Assembly: GCA_964651405.1 (NCBI GenBank)
Contig: CAZYZB010000006.1
Span: 1-33,938 of the forward strand
DNA: 33,938 nucleotides
DNA from: JAWBOD01 sp964651405
GTDB taxonomy: Archaea > Aenigmatarchaeota > Aenigmatarchaeia > Aenigmatarchaeales > Aenigmatarchaeaceae
Direction: 5' to 3'
This document shows positions 20,090 to 28,435 of this stretch, one piece after another. Made by a program: the position numbers and the translations under genes. The notes below the pieces were generated by a model. It searched no databases. It saw only the letters and a program-made list of their open reading frames with translations, and was not told the origin of the DNA. Each line of letters opens with the position of its first letter. Positions within the stretch are counted from its first letter, which is position 1.

Positions 20090-20613
20090 ATTAATCCCAT
20101 CTTCTTAAGAGTCATCTTCGCGTAACCCTCTTCATTATCCCTGTTTTTCTCAATATCAATATTAAATTTCTTGCACATCTCCATTATATTATTCTTCGGT
20201 CCCTCTATCTCCAGATAGTCTCCAAGCCCATCGACCTTGTCATAGTATAATTCGCAATCATTTAGTTCTCCTTTGCTCCTTATTTTTCTGACTTGTATTT
20301 TTATAAGAAAGATTATGTTGAATATCTTCTTAATATTTTCATACTGCTCCTTGGTTATCTCGATCTCAATTTCATCAGCTTCGTAAACGTCTTTAGCCTC
20401 CTTCCCGCCTAATGTTATGACCTTAAGTTCTAAGAATATCTTTCCCTTCTTTTTCCTGAATCTAAGGAAGACATTCTTTCCTACATTCTCCTTCGTGAAG
20501 AAGTACTCATCAATTTCCTCGTACGGCTCCAGTTTTAGAGTCTTGAGTTTAGAAACAATGTTATCATCAATTTTAAACTTTATTTCAATTTCCTTTTCGA
20601 AATTGATCACCAT
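20086..20613 (-). CDS. CYTH-domain protein (adenylate cyclase IV / triphosphatase type)
   Basis: 175 residues. The N-terminal EIEIKFKI is the ExExK motif of CYTH proteins; FLRFRKKKGKIFLELKVI, IQVRKIRSKGE and DYLEIEGP supply the basic and acidic strands of the triphosphate tunnel. Members hydrolyse thiamine triphosphate or tripolyphosphate, or make cAMP. Nothing here distinguishes these. It overlaps rps6e (TAATG) and aIF2-gamma (ATGA), so all three are translated in lock-step. The family is common in archaea, but its coupling to S6e and an initiation factor is not usual and could tie triphosphate handling to translation. Confidence 0.82.
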   Translation of the reverse strand: MVINFEKEIEIKFKIDDNIVSKLKTLKLEPYEEIDEYFFTKENVGKNVFLRFRKKKGKIFLELKVITLGGKEAKDVYEADEIEIEITKEQYENIKKIFNIIFLIKIQVRKIRSKGELNDCELYYDKVDGLGDYLEIEGPKNNIMEMCKKFNIDIEKNRDNEEGYAKMTLKKMGLI

Positions 20614-21056
20614 TATTTTTTCTCTTCTTTCGCTGGTTCAGTTGGTTTAGCTTCTTCAGGCTTTTCAGCTTCCTTGGGTTTTTCTTTTGGTTGAATTCCA
20701 AGCATCATTGCTATGTCTCCCCCGCCTTCTATAACCTTGCAGTTTACTTGAACTATGTCTGCAGAAATTGTATTTCCTCTTATATATTTCCTTCGTCTCA
20801 AACCTTTAACAGTAGGTCTAAAACCAGGTCCACTCGTCAGCAAAGCTTTTTTTCTAGCAATCCCTTGTAAATCATATCTCATAGGAAATCCATCTTTATC
20901 GCTTCCACCAGTCAATTGTAGAGTAAAGCCAGAAAGTCCTATTAAGGAGCCATCAAACTTGTCTCCAATCTTCACCCCAATTAAAGAAGGTATGTCTTTC
21001 TCTACTTGCCAAGATCTCTTTGTTTTAGGTTCGTTTATACAAATTTTAAATACCAA
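20613..21056 (-). CDS. rps6e: 30S ribosomal protein S6e
   Basis: About 147 residues. The strong Shine-Dalgarno GAGGTGAT at 21061-21068 sits 4 nt before TTG 21056, giving MVFKICINEPKTKRSW, which matches the usual S6e start (xFKxxIxxPKTxxS). A GTG at 21065 lies inside the Shine-Dalgarno and is less likely. Core: IGVKIGDKFDGSLIGLSGF, LTGGSDKDGFPMR and LRRRKYIRGNTI. An extra tail of about 25 residues rich in Lys, Glu and Pro (KEAEKPEEAKPTEPAKEEKK) is unusual for archaeal S6e. First gene of the S6e / CYTH / aIF2-gamma operon. Confidence 0.95.
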   Translation of the reverse strand: MVFKICINEPKTKRSWQVEKDIPSLIGVKIGDKFDGSLIGLSGFTLQLTGGSDKDGFPMRYDLQGIARKKALLTSGPGFRPTVKGLRRRKYIRGNTISADIVQVNCKVIEGGGDIAMMLGIQPKEKPKEAEKPEEAKPTEPAKEEKK

Positions 21057-21060
21057 TTTT

Positions 21061-21068
21061 ATCACCTC
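21061..21068 (-). promoter_or_regulatory. Shine-Dalgarno that fixes the rps6e TTG start
   Basis: GAGGTGAT on the minus strand is followed by AAAA and TTG. A TATA-like TATTTAAAC at about 21124-21132 implies a short leader of about 40 nt. Confidence 0.65.
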
Positions 21069-21181
21069 AGTTTTTACTGCTAAAACAGCACATATCCGAG
21101 TGTTTCATTATTAATTGTAAAGATATTTAAACGTTCTCTAATTTTTCATTTAATTATATTTATAATAAACAAATAATTCTT

Positions 21182-21901
21182 ATGAGCAGACTATGGGAAG
21201 TAGACCTTTTACGTGGTATCGCGATAATATTAATGATAATTTTTAACTACTCTTTTGCGCTCTACTATCTTAACGTATTCACTTTAGGTGGAGGATTTCT
21301 ATATTGGTACATATTCCCTAGATTCATAGGCGGCATGTTCATTTTCACAGCTGGACTGTCATTAACCTTGTCTTATGTTAAAATGAGAAACGATATTCAT
21401 AAAAAATTCTTTTCAAGAGGTTTGAAAATATTTGTCTATGGCTTACTAATAACTGCCATCACTTATCTGACGTTTCCAGAAGCTTTCATAATATTCGGAA
21501 TTCTTCACTTCATAGGAGCTTCTATAATCATTGGCCAATTCTTTCTAAAATATAAAAGATTGAATCTTATACTTGGTCTTTGGCTTATTATTATAGGCTT
21601 TTACCTGCAAGACTTTAGATTCGACTTCCCATGGCTCTTATGGCTAGGCTTCATTCCAAAAGGCTTTTTCACATTTGATTACTGGCCTATTTTACCATGG
21701 TTCGGCGTAACGCTGTTGGGCATATTTTTTGGAAATATGCTATACAAAAAAGGAAAAAGAAACTTTAAGATTAAAGACTTCTCAAACAATCCTATTGTGA
21801 GAATTATAACATTCCTAGGAAGAAACTCATTATTCATCTACTTGATTCATCAACCTTTGCTGGTAACAATTTTGTTAGTCTTAGGCTTTAAGATATTTTA
21901 A
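21182..21901 (+). CDS. DUF1624 / HGSNAT-like membrane acyltransferase
   Basis: 239 residues with about seven transmembrane helices. The opening RLWEVDLLRGIAIILMIIFN is the signature of DUF1624 (heparan-alpha-glucosaminide N-acetyltransferase catalytic family, YeiB relatives), and FLGRNSLFIYLIHQPLLV near the end is the typical closing motif. Such enzymes transfer acyl groups to sugars across the membrane. It may acylate a surface glycan. Promoter TATATTTATAA lies 17-27 nt before the ATG. Its 3' end overlaps the convergent aIF5B gene by 14 nt. Confidence 0.82.
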   Translation: MSRLWEVDLLRGIAIILMIIFNYSFALYYLNVFTLGGGFLYWYIFPRFIGGMFIFTAGLSLTLSYVKMRNDIHKKFFSRGLKIFVYGLLITAITYLTFPEAFIIFGILHFIGASIIIGQFFLKYKRLNLILGLWLIIIGFYLQDFRFDFPWLLWLGFIPKGFFTFDYWPILPWFGVTLLGIFFGNMLYKKGKRNFKIKDFSNNPIVRIITFLGRNSLFIYLIHQPLLVTILLVLGFKIF

Positions 21902-23606
21902 GTATTTTTCTAGCCAGATCAATCTCTTCTCTCATATTCAACTCTTCAAGAACTTTCAAGTCATTTTCATTTATAATCGTCTCTAGCTCGTCTCCTTCCT
22001 TGATATGCCTACCAACAATCGGCCCTTCTATTGAAACTGCAACTCTTTCTCCTCTTTTTGCTTTAGGCATGGAAACATTCTCAGACTGTATTGCTTTTAT
22101 TTCTCCAATCTCCCTTCCATCCTTTTGCAGTTTATATCCAGACTTTATTGTCCCATCCAAGACTTCTACACCAACTATCGCAGGGTTCGAAGCATGGAAA
22201 ACATGACCTGGAAGTAGCTTTATTATTGCTGGCAAGGTTATAGCCTCTAACTTTTGTAATTTTATTTTTTCTTGTTGTTGTTTTACAAAGTTATCATAAT
22301 CCTCCATTAGCCTGTAAATTATGTTGTTTTGAAGGATTGTTAGTGACTTGTCCTTAGCTTCTTTTGCTGCTATCTCATCAATGTCAACATTGAAAGCAAT
22401 TATAATTTTTTTAAATGGATCTTTAACAGACTCGATCTCAATCATGTCCTTTCTCATAACTTTTCCAATCTCAGCTTTTTTAATTGCAATCTTATCTTTG
22501 AAGACTCCTATCAAAGCTTCTAGGCTCCCTAAGGTATCTGCCTTGAGAATTATTCCCTCTCCTGTTTTTTCAAACTCTATCTCTTCTATTCCTGCTTGTA
22601 ATTCCTTCTTGATTTCTTCTATTTTTCCACCTTCATGAACAGTAGCTATTGGACTTCCTGAAGTTGCTTTTTCTAAATCAGGAGCTGAAATCTTTATTCC
22701 AGCTGCAGCATAAACATATTCAACGTTCTCGAATTGCTTTTCTAAACTTAATTCCCTTGATGGAGGAGGCTTTAGCAAGGCCTTTATCTTTGTGACAATC
22801 GGTTCTTTACCACCTATTATTAACCAGTCTCCTCTTTTCATTTCACCGTCATACAAGATGACATCGATAGTTGTTCCTAATCCCCTGACTTCATTGACTT
22901 CCAGTATAGAACCTTTACCAGTTCCTTTTGAAACTTCTAGCTGTTCCTTGAGGAAAGATTGAGCTAGTCCAGACAAAACAGTTAATAATTCTGAAATTCC
23001 TTCGCCAGTTATTCCAGAACAAGGAACAATTGCGACTGTTTTTTTAAAGTCTGAAACCCTATCAAATCTTTCTGACTCGAAACCGCGTTCTGACAACTGA
23101 CCAACTAATCTATAGACCTTTTCATCTAATTTTTGTCTTATCCATTCTGGTTGTTTTGAGAAACTTTCTAAAAAAGAAGAAGTTTTTTGAGGAATCCAAC
23201 CCTCTATTCTGTCTACCTTGGTTGCAGCAACAACAAACGGCGTCTTGAAATGTTTTAAAATATTTATTGACTCGTCTGTCTGCTCTTGCATTCCTTCTGT
23301 CAAATCTATAACCAAAATAGCTAGGTCTGCTATAGAAGATCCCCTTTTTCTTATTGTTATGAAAGCAGCATGACCTGGAGTATCGATGAATAAAAGACCA
23401 GGGATTTCGATTTTTATCTTAAACTTTTCCAACAAATCTCCGCATAATTTTTTAATCGTATCAACTGTTATGTAGCTAGCTCCGACGTGTTGCGTAAGAA
23501 GACCAGGCTCCTTGGAAGTGACAGCCGTACCTCTAATTCTGTCTAGCAAAGTCGTTTTCCCATGGTCTGAATGGCCAACTGTAACAACAATAGGCTGTCT
23601 AATCAT
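21888..23606 (-). CDS. infB: Translation initiation factor aIF5B (IF-2 homologue)
   Basis: 572 residues, near the usual archaeal length of about 590. G1 GHSDHGKTTLLDRIRGT (Ser where Val is usual), VGASYI switch, G3 DTPGHAAF, G4 ATKVDRI (Thr for Asn) and G5 VPCSGITGEGI. Domain II follows at about 230 (GLGTTIDVILYDGEMKRGDW), then domain III and IV (LPGHVFHASNPAIVGVEVLDG). No intein interrupts the G domain, although aIF5B is a frequent intein site in archaea. It promotes subunit joining. It is monocistronic: the reductase gene begins its own block downstream. Confidence 0.95.
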   Translation of the reverse strand: MIRQPIVVTVGHSDHGKTTLLDRIRGTAVTSKEPGLLTQHVGASYITVDTIKKLCGDLLEKFKIKIEIPGLLFIDTPGHAAFITIRKRGSSIADLAILVIDLTEGMQEQTDESINILKHFKTPFVVAATKVDRIEGWIPQKTSSFLESFSKQPEWIRQKLDEKVYRLVGQLSERGFESERFDRVSDFKKTVAIVPCSGITGEGISELLTVLSGLAQSFLKEQLEVSKGTGKGSILEVNEVRGLGTTIDVILYDGEMKRGDWLIIGGKEPIVTKIKALLKPPPSRELSLEKQFENVEYVYAAAGIKISAPDLEKATSGSPIATVHEGGKIEEIKKELQAGIEEIEFEKTGEGIILKADTLGSLEALIGVFKDKIAIKKAEIGKVMRKDMIEIESVKDPFKKIIIAFNVDIDEIAAKEAKDKSLTILQNNIIYRLMEDYDNFVKQQQEKIKLQKLEAITLPAIIKLLPGHVFHASNPAIVGVEVLDGTIKSGYKLQKDGREIGEIKAIQSENVSMPKAKRGERVAVSIEGPIVGRHIKEGDELETIINENDLKVLEELNMREEIDLARKILKIS

Positions 23607-23645
23607 ACTATCAGAGAATAGTTAATTTTACAACTTTAAAAGATT

Positions 23646-24803
23646 TTATTTCCTATACATTTCATGGCCTTCTTCCAAGCCTATAGTAGAAATCATACTT
23701 AATCCAGCGAGATTTCCAGCAAGACCAACTGAAGCCATAATCTCTGCTAACTGGTCTGCTTTTTCAATTTTTAAAACTTTTCTTAATAAGAATTCTGCTT
23801 TTGGATAACTTTTAATTTCTCCACCAACTATGCCGCATGGAATGAGCATTTCTAATTCGCCGCAAAGATAATCGTCTTCAGCACGCCAATTACTTAATGG
23901 TTGATAACTTCCATTTCTAATTGCATACAAAGCATTAGCTGCTTCTATGGCCCTATCATCCTGTGCTGTTGCTCTAGCAACCCCAATCACATCATTCATT
24001 ATTCCCTTGTTGTTGGTTACTGCTCTCTTAAAATCTTTTTTAGCCCACTCGGCACGCCATAATATTCCATCCTTTACTTCTTCTCCACTCCAACCTCTTC
24101 TAGTAATTTTGCTTTTTCTAGCTAATTTTTCTATTGGAACTTTCATCTCAGTTCTAGTCAATCTACCAGAGTAATTTGAAATTATTCCTCTACTATAATC
24201 AGCTCCTATTATTTTAGAAATTTCAGGAGCTATCGTATCTGCCATATGGCTTGCCACAGCAGCTCCCATAGAATCTCCAGGATTTATCTGAAGGTTTACG
24301 ACCAACATTTTACCGAGATCACTTTCAAAATCTTCTACAAACAAATCATACGGATTAGAATGCTTGTGACCTTCTCTAGCTCTATTAAGCAAATAACTCT
24401 TATTTTCTAGGATTTTTCTTCTAGCCTTTTCTGTATCTTTAACTTCCACGAATTGTATTTGCCCTATTGATTTGCTGTACTCTTTTGAATCAATGACAGA
24501 AGCCTTAAACCCTCCGTTATCATAACATAATTTTGCTGCATAGCAATCAGCTGCAACAACAGAAGCTTCTTCTGTCACAATAGGTATAAAATAATCTCTT
24601 CCATTAATTTTGAAATAATTTGCAAACCTTAAAGCATAAGGAAAAGAGCCTGTTTGATTTTCACCTAAATTTTCTAATTCTCTAGATTTTATGCTTCCGA
24701 GCATTTTTCTTTCATCAGGATTTAGATCACAAAAGTCTCCTATTATCTCTATTCTTTTTTTAATTGAAAGATTGTCAAAGTTAGGGATTGCAGAAGTTTT
24801 CAT
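23646..24803 (-). CDS. mvaA: Class II 3-hydroxy-3-methylglutaryl-CoA reductase
   Basis: 385 residues from the ATG at 24803 (a TTG at 24812 extends it by three). Catalytic residues of class II enzymes are in place: Glu79 (TEEASVVAAD), Asp177 (NLQINPGDSMGAA), Lys266 (TNNKGIMN), Asp283 (AQDDRAIEA) and His380 (EEGHEMYRK). Numbering nearly coincides with the Pseudomonas mevalonii enzyme. The protein ends five residues after the catalytic His, so the C-terminal flap domain (about 45 residues in the family) is missing. Converts HMG-CoA to mevalonate. Class II is the bacterial-type form found in some archaea, an acquisition by transfer. It follows the HMG-CoA synthase stop after about 10 nt. Confidence 0.92.
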   Translation of the reverse strand: MKTSAIPNFDNLSIKKRIEIIGDFCDLNPDERKMLGSIKSRELENLGENQTGSFPYALRFANYFKINGRDYFIPIVTEEASVVAADCYAAKLCYDNGGFKASVIDSKEYSKSIGQIQFVEVKDTEKARRKILENKSYLLNRAREGHKHSNPYDLFVEDFESDLGKMLVVNLQINPGDSMGAAVASHMADTIAPEISKIIGADYSRGIISNYSGRLTRTEMKVPIEKLARKSKITRRGWSGEEVKDGILWRAEWAKKDFKRAVTNNKGIMNDVIGVARATAQDDRAIEAANALYAIRNGSYQPLSNWRAEDDYLCGELEMLIPCGIVGGEIKSYPKAEFLLRKVLKIEKADQLAEIMASVGLAGNLAGLSMISTIGLEEGHEMYRK

Positions 24804-24812
24804 AGATTTCAA

Positions 24813-26267
24813 CTATGCAAAACCAAGAATCTCTTCTCTCATCTTCATTAATTTTTCATGCTCAGCCAAATTAATCATTTTCTTATGTGCTATTAACTCG
24901 TCAACAGTAGGTGCCACACTTTTTCTTTCTTCAACTCCTCCGAGAACTAAAAACGGAATAACTTCAGCTTGTGCACCTGAACCATATTTCTCTAAATAAA
25001 TTCTATCTTCAGGTTTTGAATGCTCTAAAGCCCAATTGAATTCTGCACAAGCAGAATAATGATTTCCTAATAATGGGCTAACAGTTCTATTTGGTTCCAT
25101 CTGAGCATCAGTAAATCCAAAATCTTTACCAAGCTTTAAAACAAAACCAAGGTTAGGATTATGCCCAACAAAAAATTTAAAATCTCCTGGCTTTAAATCA
25201 AAATCTTTGAAAAAAGCTTTTCCAGCTTCTCTTGTATGATGTTCATATCCAGGTTTTCCTGTAAATCTCTTTCCGTGAAAAGCTCTTGCTAAGCTGCCAA
25301 CATCATAATCTGGAGTATATGTCGCATACTTTGATGTGAATCTGCCATCTTTGTTCCTGATTGGAATAGCAACCAAGTTTTCTTTATCGCCTCTGCCAAC
25401 TTCTAAAACTGAAGCACCATCTCCTGTAAATCTTCTCAAATCCTCGTCTGCTCTTCCCAAAAAACCAGCATAGTCAGACCATGCACTAATAGCCCAATCT
25501 GACTGTCTTGCTTCAACCTGACATAAACAATTAACAAGGGTATTTTGTCCTGCTAGGCATGCTGCACTTAAATCTCCTGTATCAAAAGTTGGAGGAGCAT
25601 TTACTCTTGTTCCAATTAAATTCGAATAAGGTTGTGAATGGGTCGGTTTGTGTTCAGTTCCTAAAAGTATCGTTCCTGGACCTTTCAAATCACAGCCAGC
25701 TCTTTTTCTAGCATATATTGCTGCTTCTGAAGCCATTGTAAATGCATCTTCTGTAGGATGTGCAATTCTTTTCTCAATAAAATCTGAAGGTGCAATTTCC
25801 TTTGTTGGTATAGAATACTCACCAATCCAAGTTCCCCATCCTCTTATCCCAACATCTTCTCCTTTATAATTAACTTTGAAAGGAATATCTTTTGCCAAAG
25901 CTTCAGAATATGCACGATGAGGAGTATTATATGACGGCCTTCTATCAAATTTTGTAAGTCTAACCCTAAATTCTGTTGGTTTTCCAATTTCAGGTTCTTC
26001 TATGCCAACCCATTTGCCGTCTCTATCAATTATTCCTTCTTTTAGTTTTACACTAATATTAGGAAATTTAAAAATTCCATCAAATTCTCCTGTATAAGAT
26101 GTTATTTGTCCAAACCCGGACAATTGATAATCTTCCTTTATCTGAGAATTTTTACAGCATATATTTAATTTTTCTTCTGATAATTGACCGCAATTAACAC
26201 ATCTATGAATCATATTCCCTATAAATCTTCCTCTCCCTCTGTAATCCATAAGATTATCTTCAGCCAT
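24813..26267 (-). CDS. mvaS: DUF35-HMG-CoA synthase fusion
   Basis: 484 residues. The N-terminal 120 residues are a DUF35 module: zinc ribbon HRCVNCGQ...NICC (Cys23, 26, 37, 38) and an OB fold (GFGQITSYTGEFDGIF). From about 130 comes HMG-CoA synthase: general-base Glu205 (LGTEHKP), nucleophile Cys237 (DLSAACLAG), His369 (FVGHNPNLGF), GNHYSACAEF and EKYGSGAQAEV. In methanogens a separate DUF35 protein bridges thiolase and HMG-CoA synthase to channel acetoacetyl-CoA; here it is fused to the synthase. The start overlaps the thiolase-like gene (TAATG), so the pair is co-translated. Catalytic residues look intact. Confidence 0.92.
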   Translation of the reverse strand: MAEDNLMDYRGRGRFIGNMIHRCVNCGQLSEEKLNICCKNSQIKEDYQLSGFGQITSYTGEFDGIFKFPNISVKLKEGIIDRDGKWVGIEEPEIGKPTEFRVRLTKFDRRPSYNTPHRAYSEALAKDIPFKVNYKGEDVGIRGWGTWIGEYSIPTKEIAPSDFIEKRIAHPTEDAFTMASEAAIYARKRAGCDLKGPGTILLGTEHKPTHSQPYSNLIGTRVNAPPTFDTGDLSAACLAGQNTLVNCLCQVEARQSDWAISAWSDYAGFLGRADEDLRRFTGDGASVLEVGRGDKENLVAIPIRNKDGRFTSKYATYTPDYDVGSLARAFHGKRFTGKPGYEHHTREAGKAFFKDFDLKPGDFKFFVGHNPNLGFVLKLGKDFGFTDAQMEPNRTVSPLLGNHYSACAEFNWALEHSKPEDRIYLEKYGSGAQAEVIPFLVLGGVEERKSVAPTVDELIAHKKMINLAEHEKLMKMREEILGFA

Positions 26268-27421
26268 TATCTTACACCTAACAAATGTGCAGATGTGGAC
26301 ATTTCTCTATAGTCATCTATCGAAAGAACCAAACCATACTTTACATTTGGAACTTGTCTTTTATCAGCTTCACCTCTTAATTGTAAAAATGTTTCTGCAA
26401 CTTTTCTAAGATATGATGTTGGATATCCTGGAAGTCCAGCAGCCTTATCTCCACCGTCTGTGTTAACGAACAGTGGTTTATCTAATGCATAAGTCCAAGA
26501 TGGAGTTTGTTTTTCTGGTTCATCTGCATTTTTAAAAGTATTCTTTAATACTTCCTCTATTTCATTTCTAGGTATTCTAAAATTACTAAGAGCTATCGCT
26601 TCCAAGGGTGTTGCGTTATCAGGAATCTGTAAAAGAGAAATTTCCTTTGGATTAACAACATTCTTACATGCTTTTTCAATTGTTGTTTCAATCGATGGGA
26701 TAATATAACTATGTTCTTTGTCTACGCCATACGATGTTCCAAATCCCTCAATAAAAACTGGTTTAGGATGTTTTCTTGCTTCATCCTCATTGCATAAAAT
26801 CATTCCAACTGCACCGCAACTGTTCTCAAATGATTTTTCTAAATCCCTCAATGGTTTTGCACCTTCAACAAAAGGTGATCTTAAAACACTTGCTTTTTTT
26901 ATAAACGTCTGATATTGTGCTTTAGGATTAAAGTAACCTTGAAAATGAGCTTTCACAGGTATTCCTGCTAATGAACCTTCAGAAACATTAATATCATGCA
27001 TAAATTGCATTTTCATTTTACCTGCTTCAATGTAAAATTCATCTCCTTTTCTCAAAAGATTTTCACCATTATTGTTAGAAGCTGTATTTAGCGATCTTTC
27101 AGAAGATCCTACAAATGCTACATCGTATTCTCCAGATTTAATAGAACGAACAGCATACTCAAGCGCTGTTATTCCTGATTCTCTTCCTCCTTCAAAAAAG
27201 CGTATTTCTTTATCTGGAGCTCTTAACATTTGCTTAAGCTTTGCTTTTTCATACTCGCTTATACCGCCAGCAAAATTAAAAGAACCAACACCAGCTCTAT
27301 GATATCCTGATTTTTCTAAAACATTTTTCCCTACATCCCATGCAGAATCAAAATGATCCAATGACCAATGTTCTCCGAACTTTGTCACATCAACATAGAC
27401 TATAGCAACATTTGATTTCAT
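26267..27421 (-). CDS. Thiolase-superfamily protein, catalytic residues lost
   Basis: 384 residues from the ATG at 27421 (TTG at 27433 is longer). Overall it aligns with archaeal SCPx-type acetoacetyl-CoA thiolases: VTKFGEHW, FVGSSERS and FLQLRGEADKRQVPNVKYGL. Yet every active-site position differs. The nucleophile in (E)AACASG is Arg80 in FEGGRESG; HDCF is PDNA (267-270); GHP is GLP (Leu330); the terminal NxGGSG is SIDDYR. It therefore cannot work by the known thiolase mechanism. It begins the three-gene thiolase-like / HMG-CoA synthase / reductase operon, and may be a structural partner of the synthase. Confidence 0.9.
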   Translation of the reverse strand: MKSNVAIVYVDVTKFGEHWSLDHFDSAWDVGKNVLEKSGYHRAGVGSFNFAGGISEYEKAKLKQMLRAPDKEIRFFEGGRESGITALEYAVRSIKSGEYDVAFVGSSERSLNTASNNNGENLLRKGDEFYIEAGKMKMQFMHDINVSEGSLAGIPVKAHFQGYFNPKAQYQTFIKKASVLRSPFVEGAKPLRDLEKSFENSCGAVGMILCNEDEARKHPKPVFIEGFGTSYGVDKEHSYIIPSIETTIEKACKNVVNPKEISLLQIPDNATPLEAIALSNFRIPRNEIEEVLKNTFKNADEPEKQTPSWTYALDKPLFVNTDGGDKAAGLPGYPTSYLRKVAETFLQLRGEADKRQVPNVKYGLVLSIDDYREMSTSAHLLGVR

Positions 27422-27570
27422 AACAACACTCAAAATTTAAAAGATTTATTTTAACGCAAGGATTTAAGCTTAACCACGACGATTTTAGAAGAATTATCAA
27501 TTAACGAAGAAACTGGCAATTGACGAATAATCTTATAAAGCTTATATGCAAGAATTATTGATTAGATTTT

Positions 27571-28113
27571 ATGGAACAGACAATGATATTGGTTGATGAT
27601 AAGGATAATTTTTTAGGCTATGCACCGAGAAGCGTATGCCATGCAGGACAAGGAAAGAGACATAGAGCCTTTGTAATACTACTTTACAACAAAGATGGAA
27701 CTATTCTCTTACAGCATAGGAAGCATCACTTATTTGACAAGCTATGGGACTTAACAGCAGCAAGCCATCCTCTTCACTTGGAAGACAGGGATGAAGATTA
27801 TATAGAATCTGCTCAAAGATGCTTAAAGACTGAATGGGGAATAGAAGATGTAAGTCTTAGAAAGATAGGAGCTTTCAATTATTTTAAAGCTTATAGCGAT
27901 CGCTGCGAGAACGAGCACTGTGCTGTAATTGTTGGAGAATATAATGGAAAAATTGCTACAAACCCTGAAGTTGCATATGGATTCAGGTGGACTAATTTAA
28001 AACAACTTTTATTTGAGGTTACACAATTCCCGCACACTTTCACTGCATGGTTAGTTGAGGCAGTGAACTTAATCAAGAATACCGGTTGGAAAGAAGAAAT
28101 TTTCAAATTCTAA
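27571..28113 (+). CDS. Type I isopentenyl-diphosphate isomerase homologue (Nudix fold)
   Basis: 180 residues. Nudix core ESAQRCLKTEWGIED, metal and base region FNYFKAYSDRCENEHCAVIV (Tyr104, Glu113/115) and FTAWLVEA, matching the FTPWF motif of type I isomerases. The catalytic Cys loop (CxHP; Cys67 in E. coli) reads TAASHPLH here, with Ala64. Type I enzymes are rare in archaea, which mostly use the FMN-dependent type II. It may isomerise by a changed mechanism or hydrolyse a related substrate. Divergent from the thiolase-like gene, with TATA-like CTTATAAAG about 30 nt upstream. Confidence 0.82.
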   Translation: MEQTMILVDDKDNFLGYAPRSVCHAGQGKRHRAFVILLYNKDGTILLQHRKHHLFDKLWDLTAASHPLHLEDRDEDYIESAQRCLKTEWGIEDVSLRKIGAFNYFKAYSDRCENEHCAVIVGEYNGKIATNPEVAYGFRWTNLKQLLFEVTQFPHTFTAWLVEAVNLIKNTGWKEEIFKF

Positions 28114-28155
28114 ATTAACTTTGTTCAACTGATATTCAATCTTTAAAACAGAGTA

Positions 28156-28371
28156 TCAAGCCCTTGTTGGTATAGGCCTGTAATATTTCTTAGGAACTTT
28201 GATGAAGAATATTATAATCGACGAGAAGATAATGATCGCAGCTGCAACATCGAAATTATTTGTTGAAGGCATAATGAATTGTCCTGTATGATTTTTTGAA
28301 GAAAACAGGGTTAAAATAGTCAAGACTATTATCACGATGAAAAAATTAACTAAAAATTTTCCTAGTCTCAT
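28156..28371 (-). CDS. Small two-helix membrane protein
   Basis: 71 residues with two hydrophobic helices (about 6-24 and 41-58) and a basic tail KVPKKYYRPIPTRA. A symmetric TATA box (28393-28402) lies 27 nt upstream, which supports a leaderless gene separate from the isoprenoid operon. No family recognised. Confidence 0.5.
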   Translation of the reverse strand: MRLGKFLVNFFIVIIVLTILTLFSSKNHTGQFIMPSTNNFDVAAAIIIFSSIIIFFIKVPKKYYRPIPTRA

Positions 28372-28392
28372 CTATGTTGTAGCAATCAAAGC

Positions 28393-28402
28393 TATTTAAA
28401 TA
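28393..28402. promoter_or_regulatory. TATA box of the small membrane protein gene
   Basis: TATTTAAATA is centred 27 nt before the ATG at 28371 on the minus strand, downstream of the isopentenyl phosphate kinase stop at 28436. Confidence 0.5.
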
Positions 28403-28435
28403 TTTGTATTCAGGATAGAATATTTTTGTAAGAGT

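Noticed and set aside
21888..23606. Intein in aIF5B
   Set aside because: The G domain is continuous and the total length is normal.
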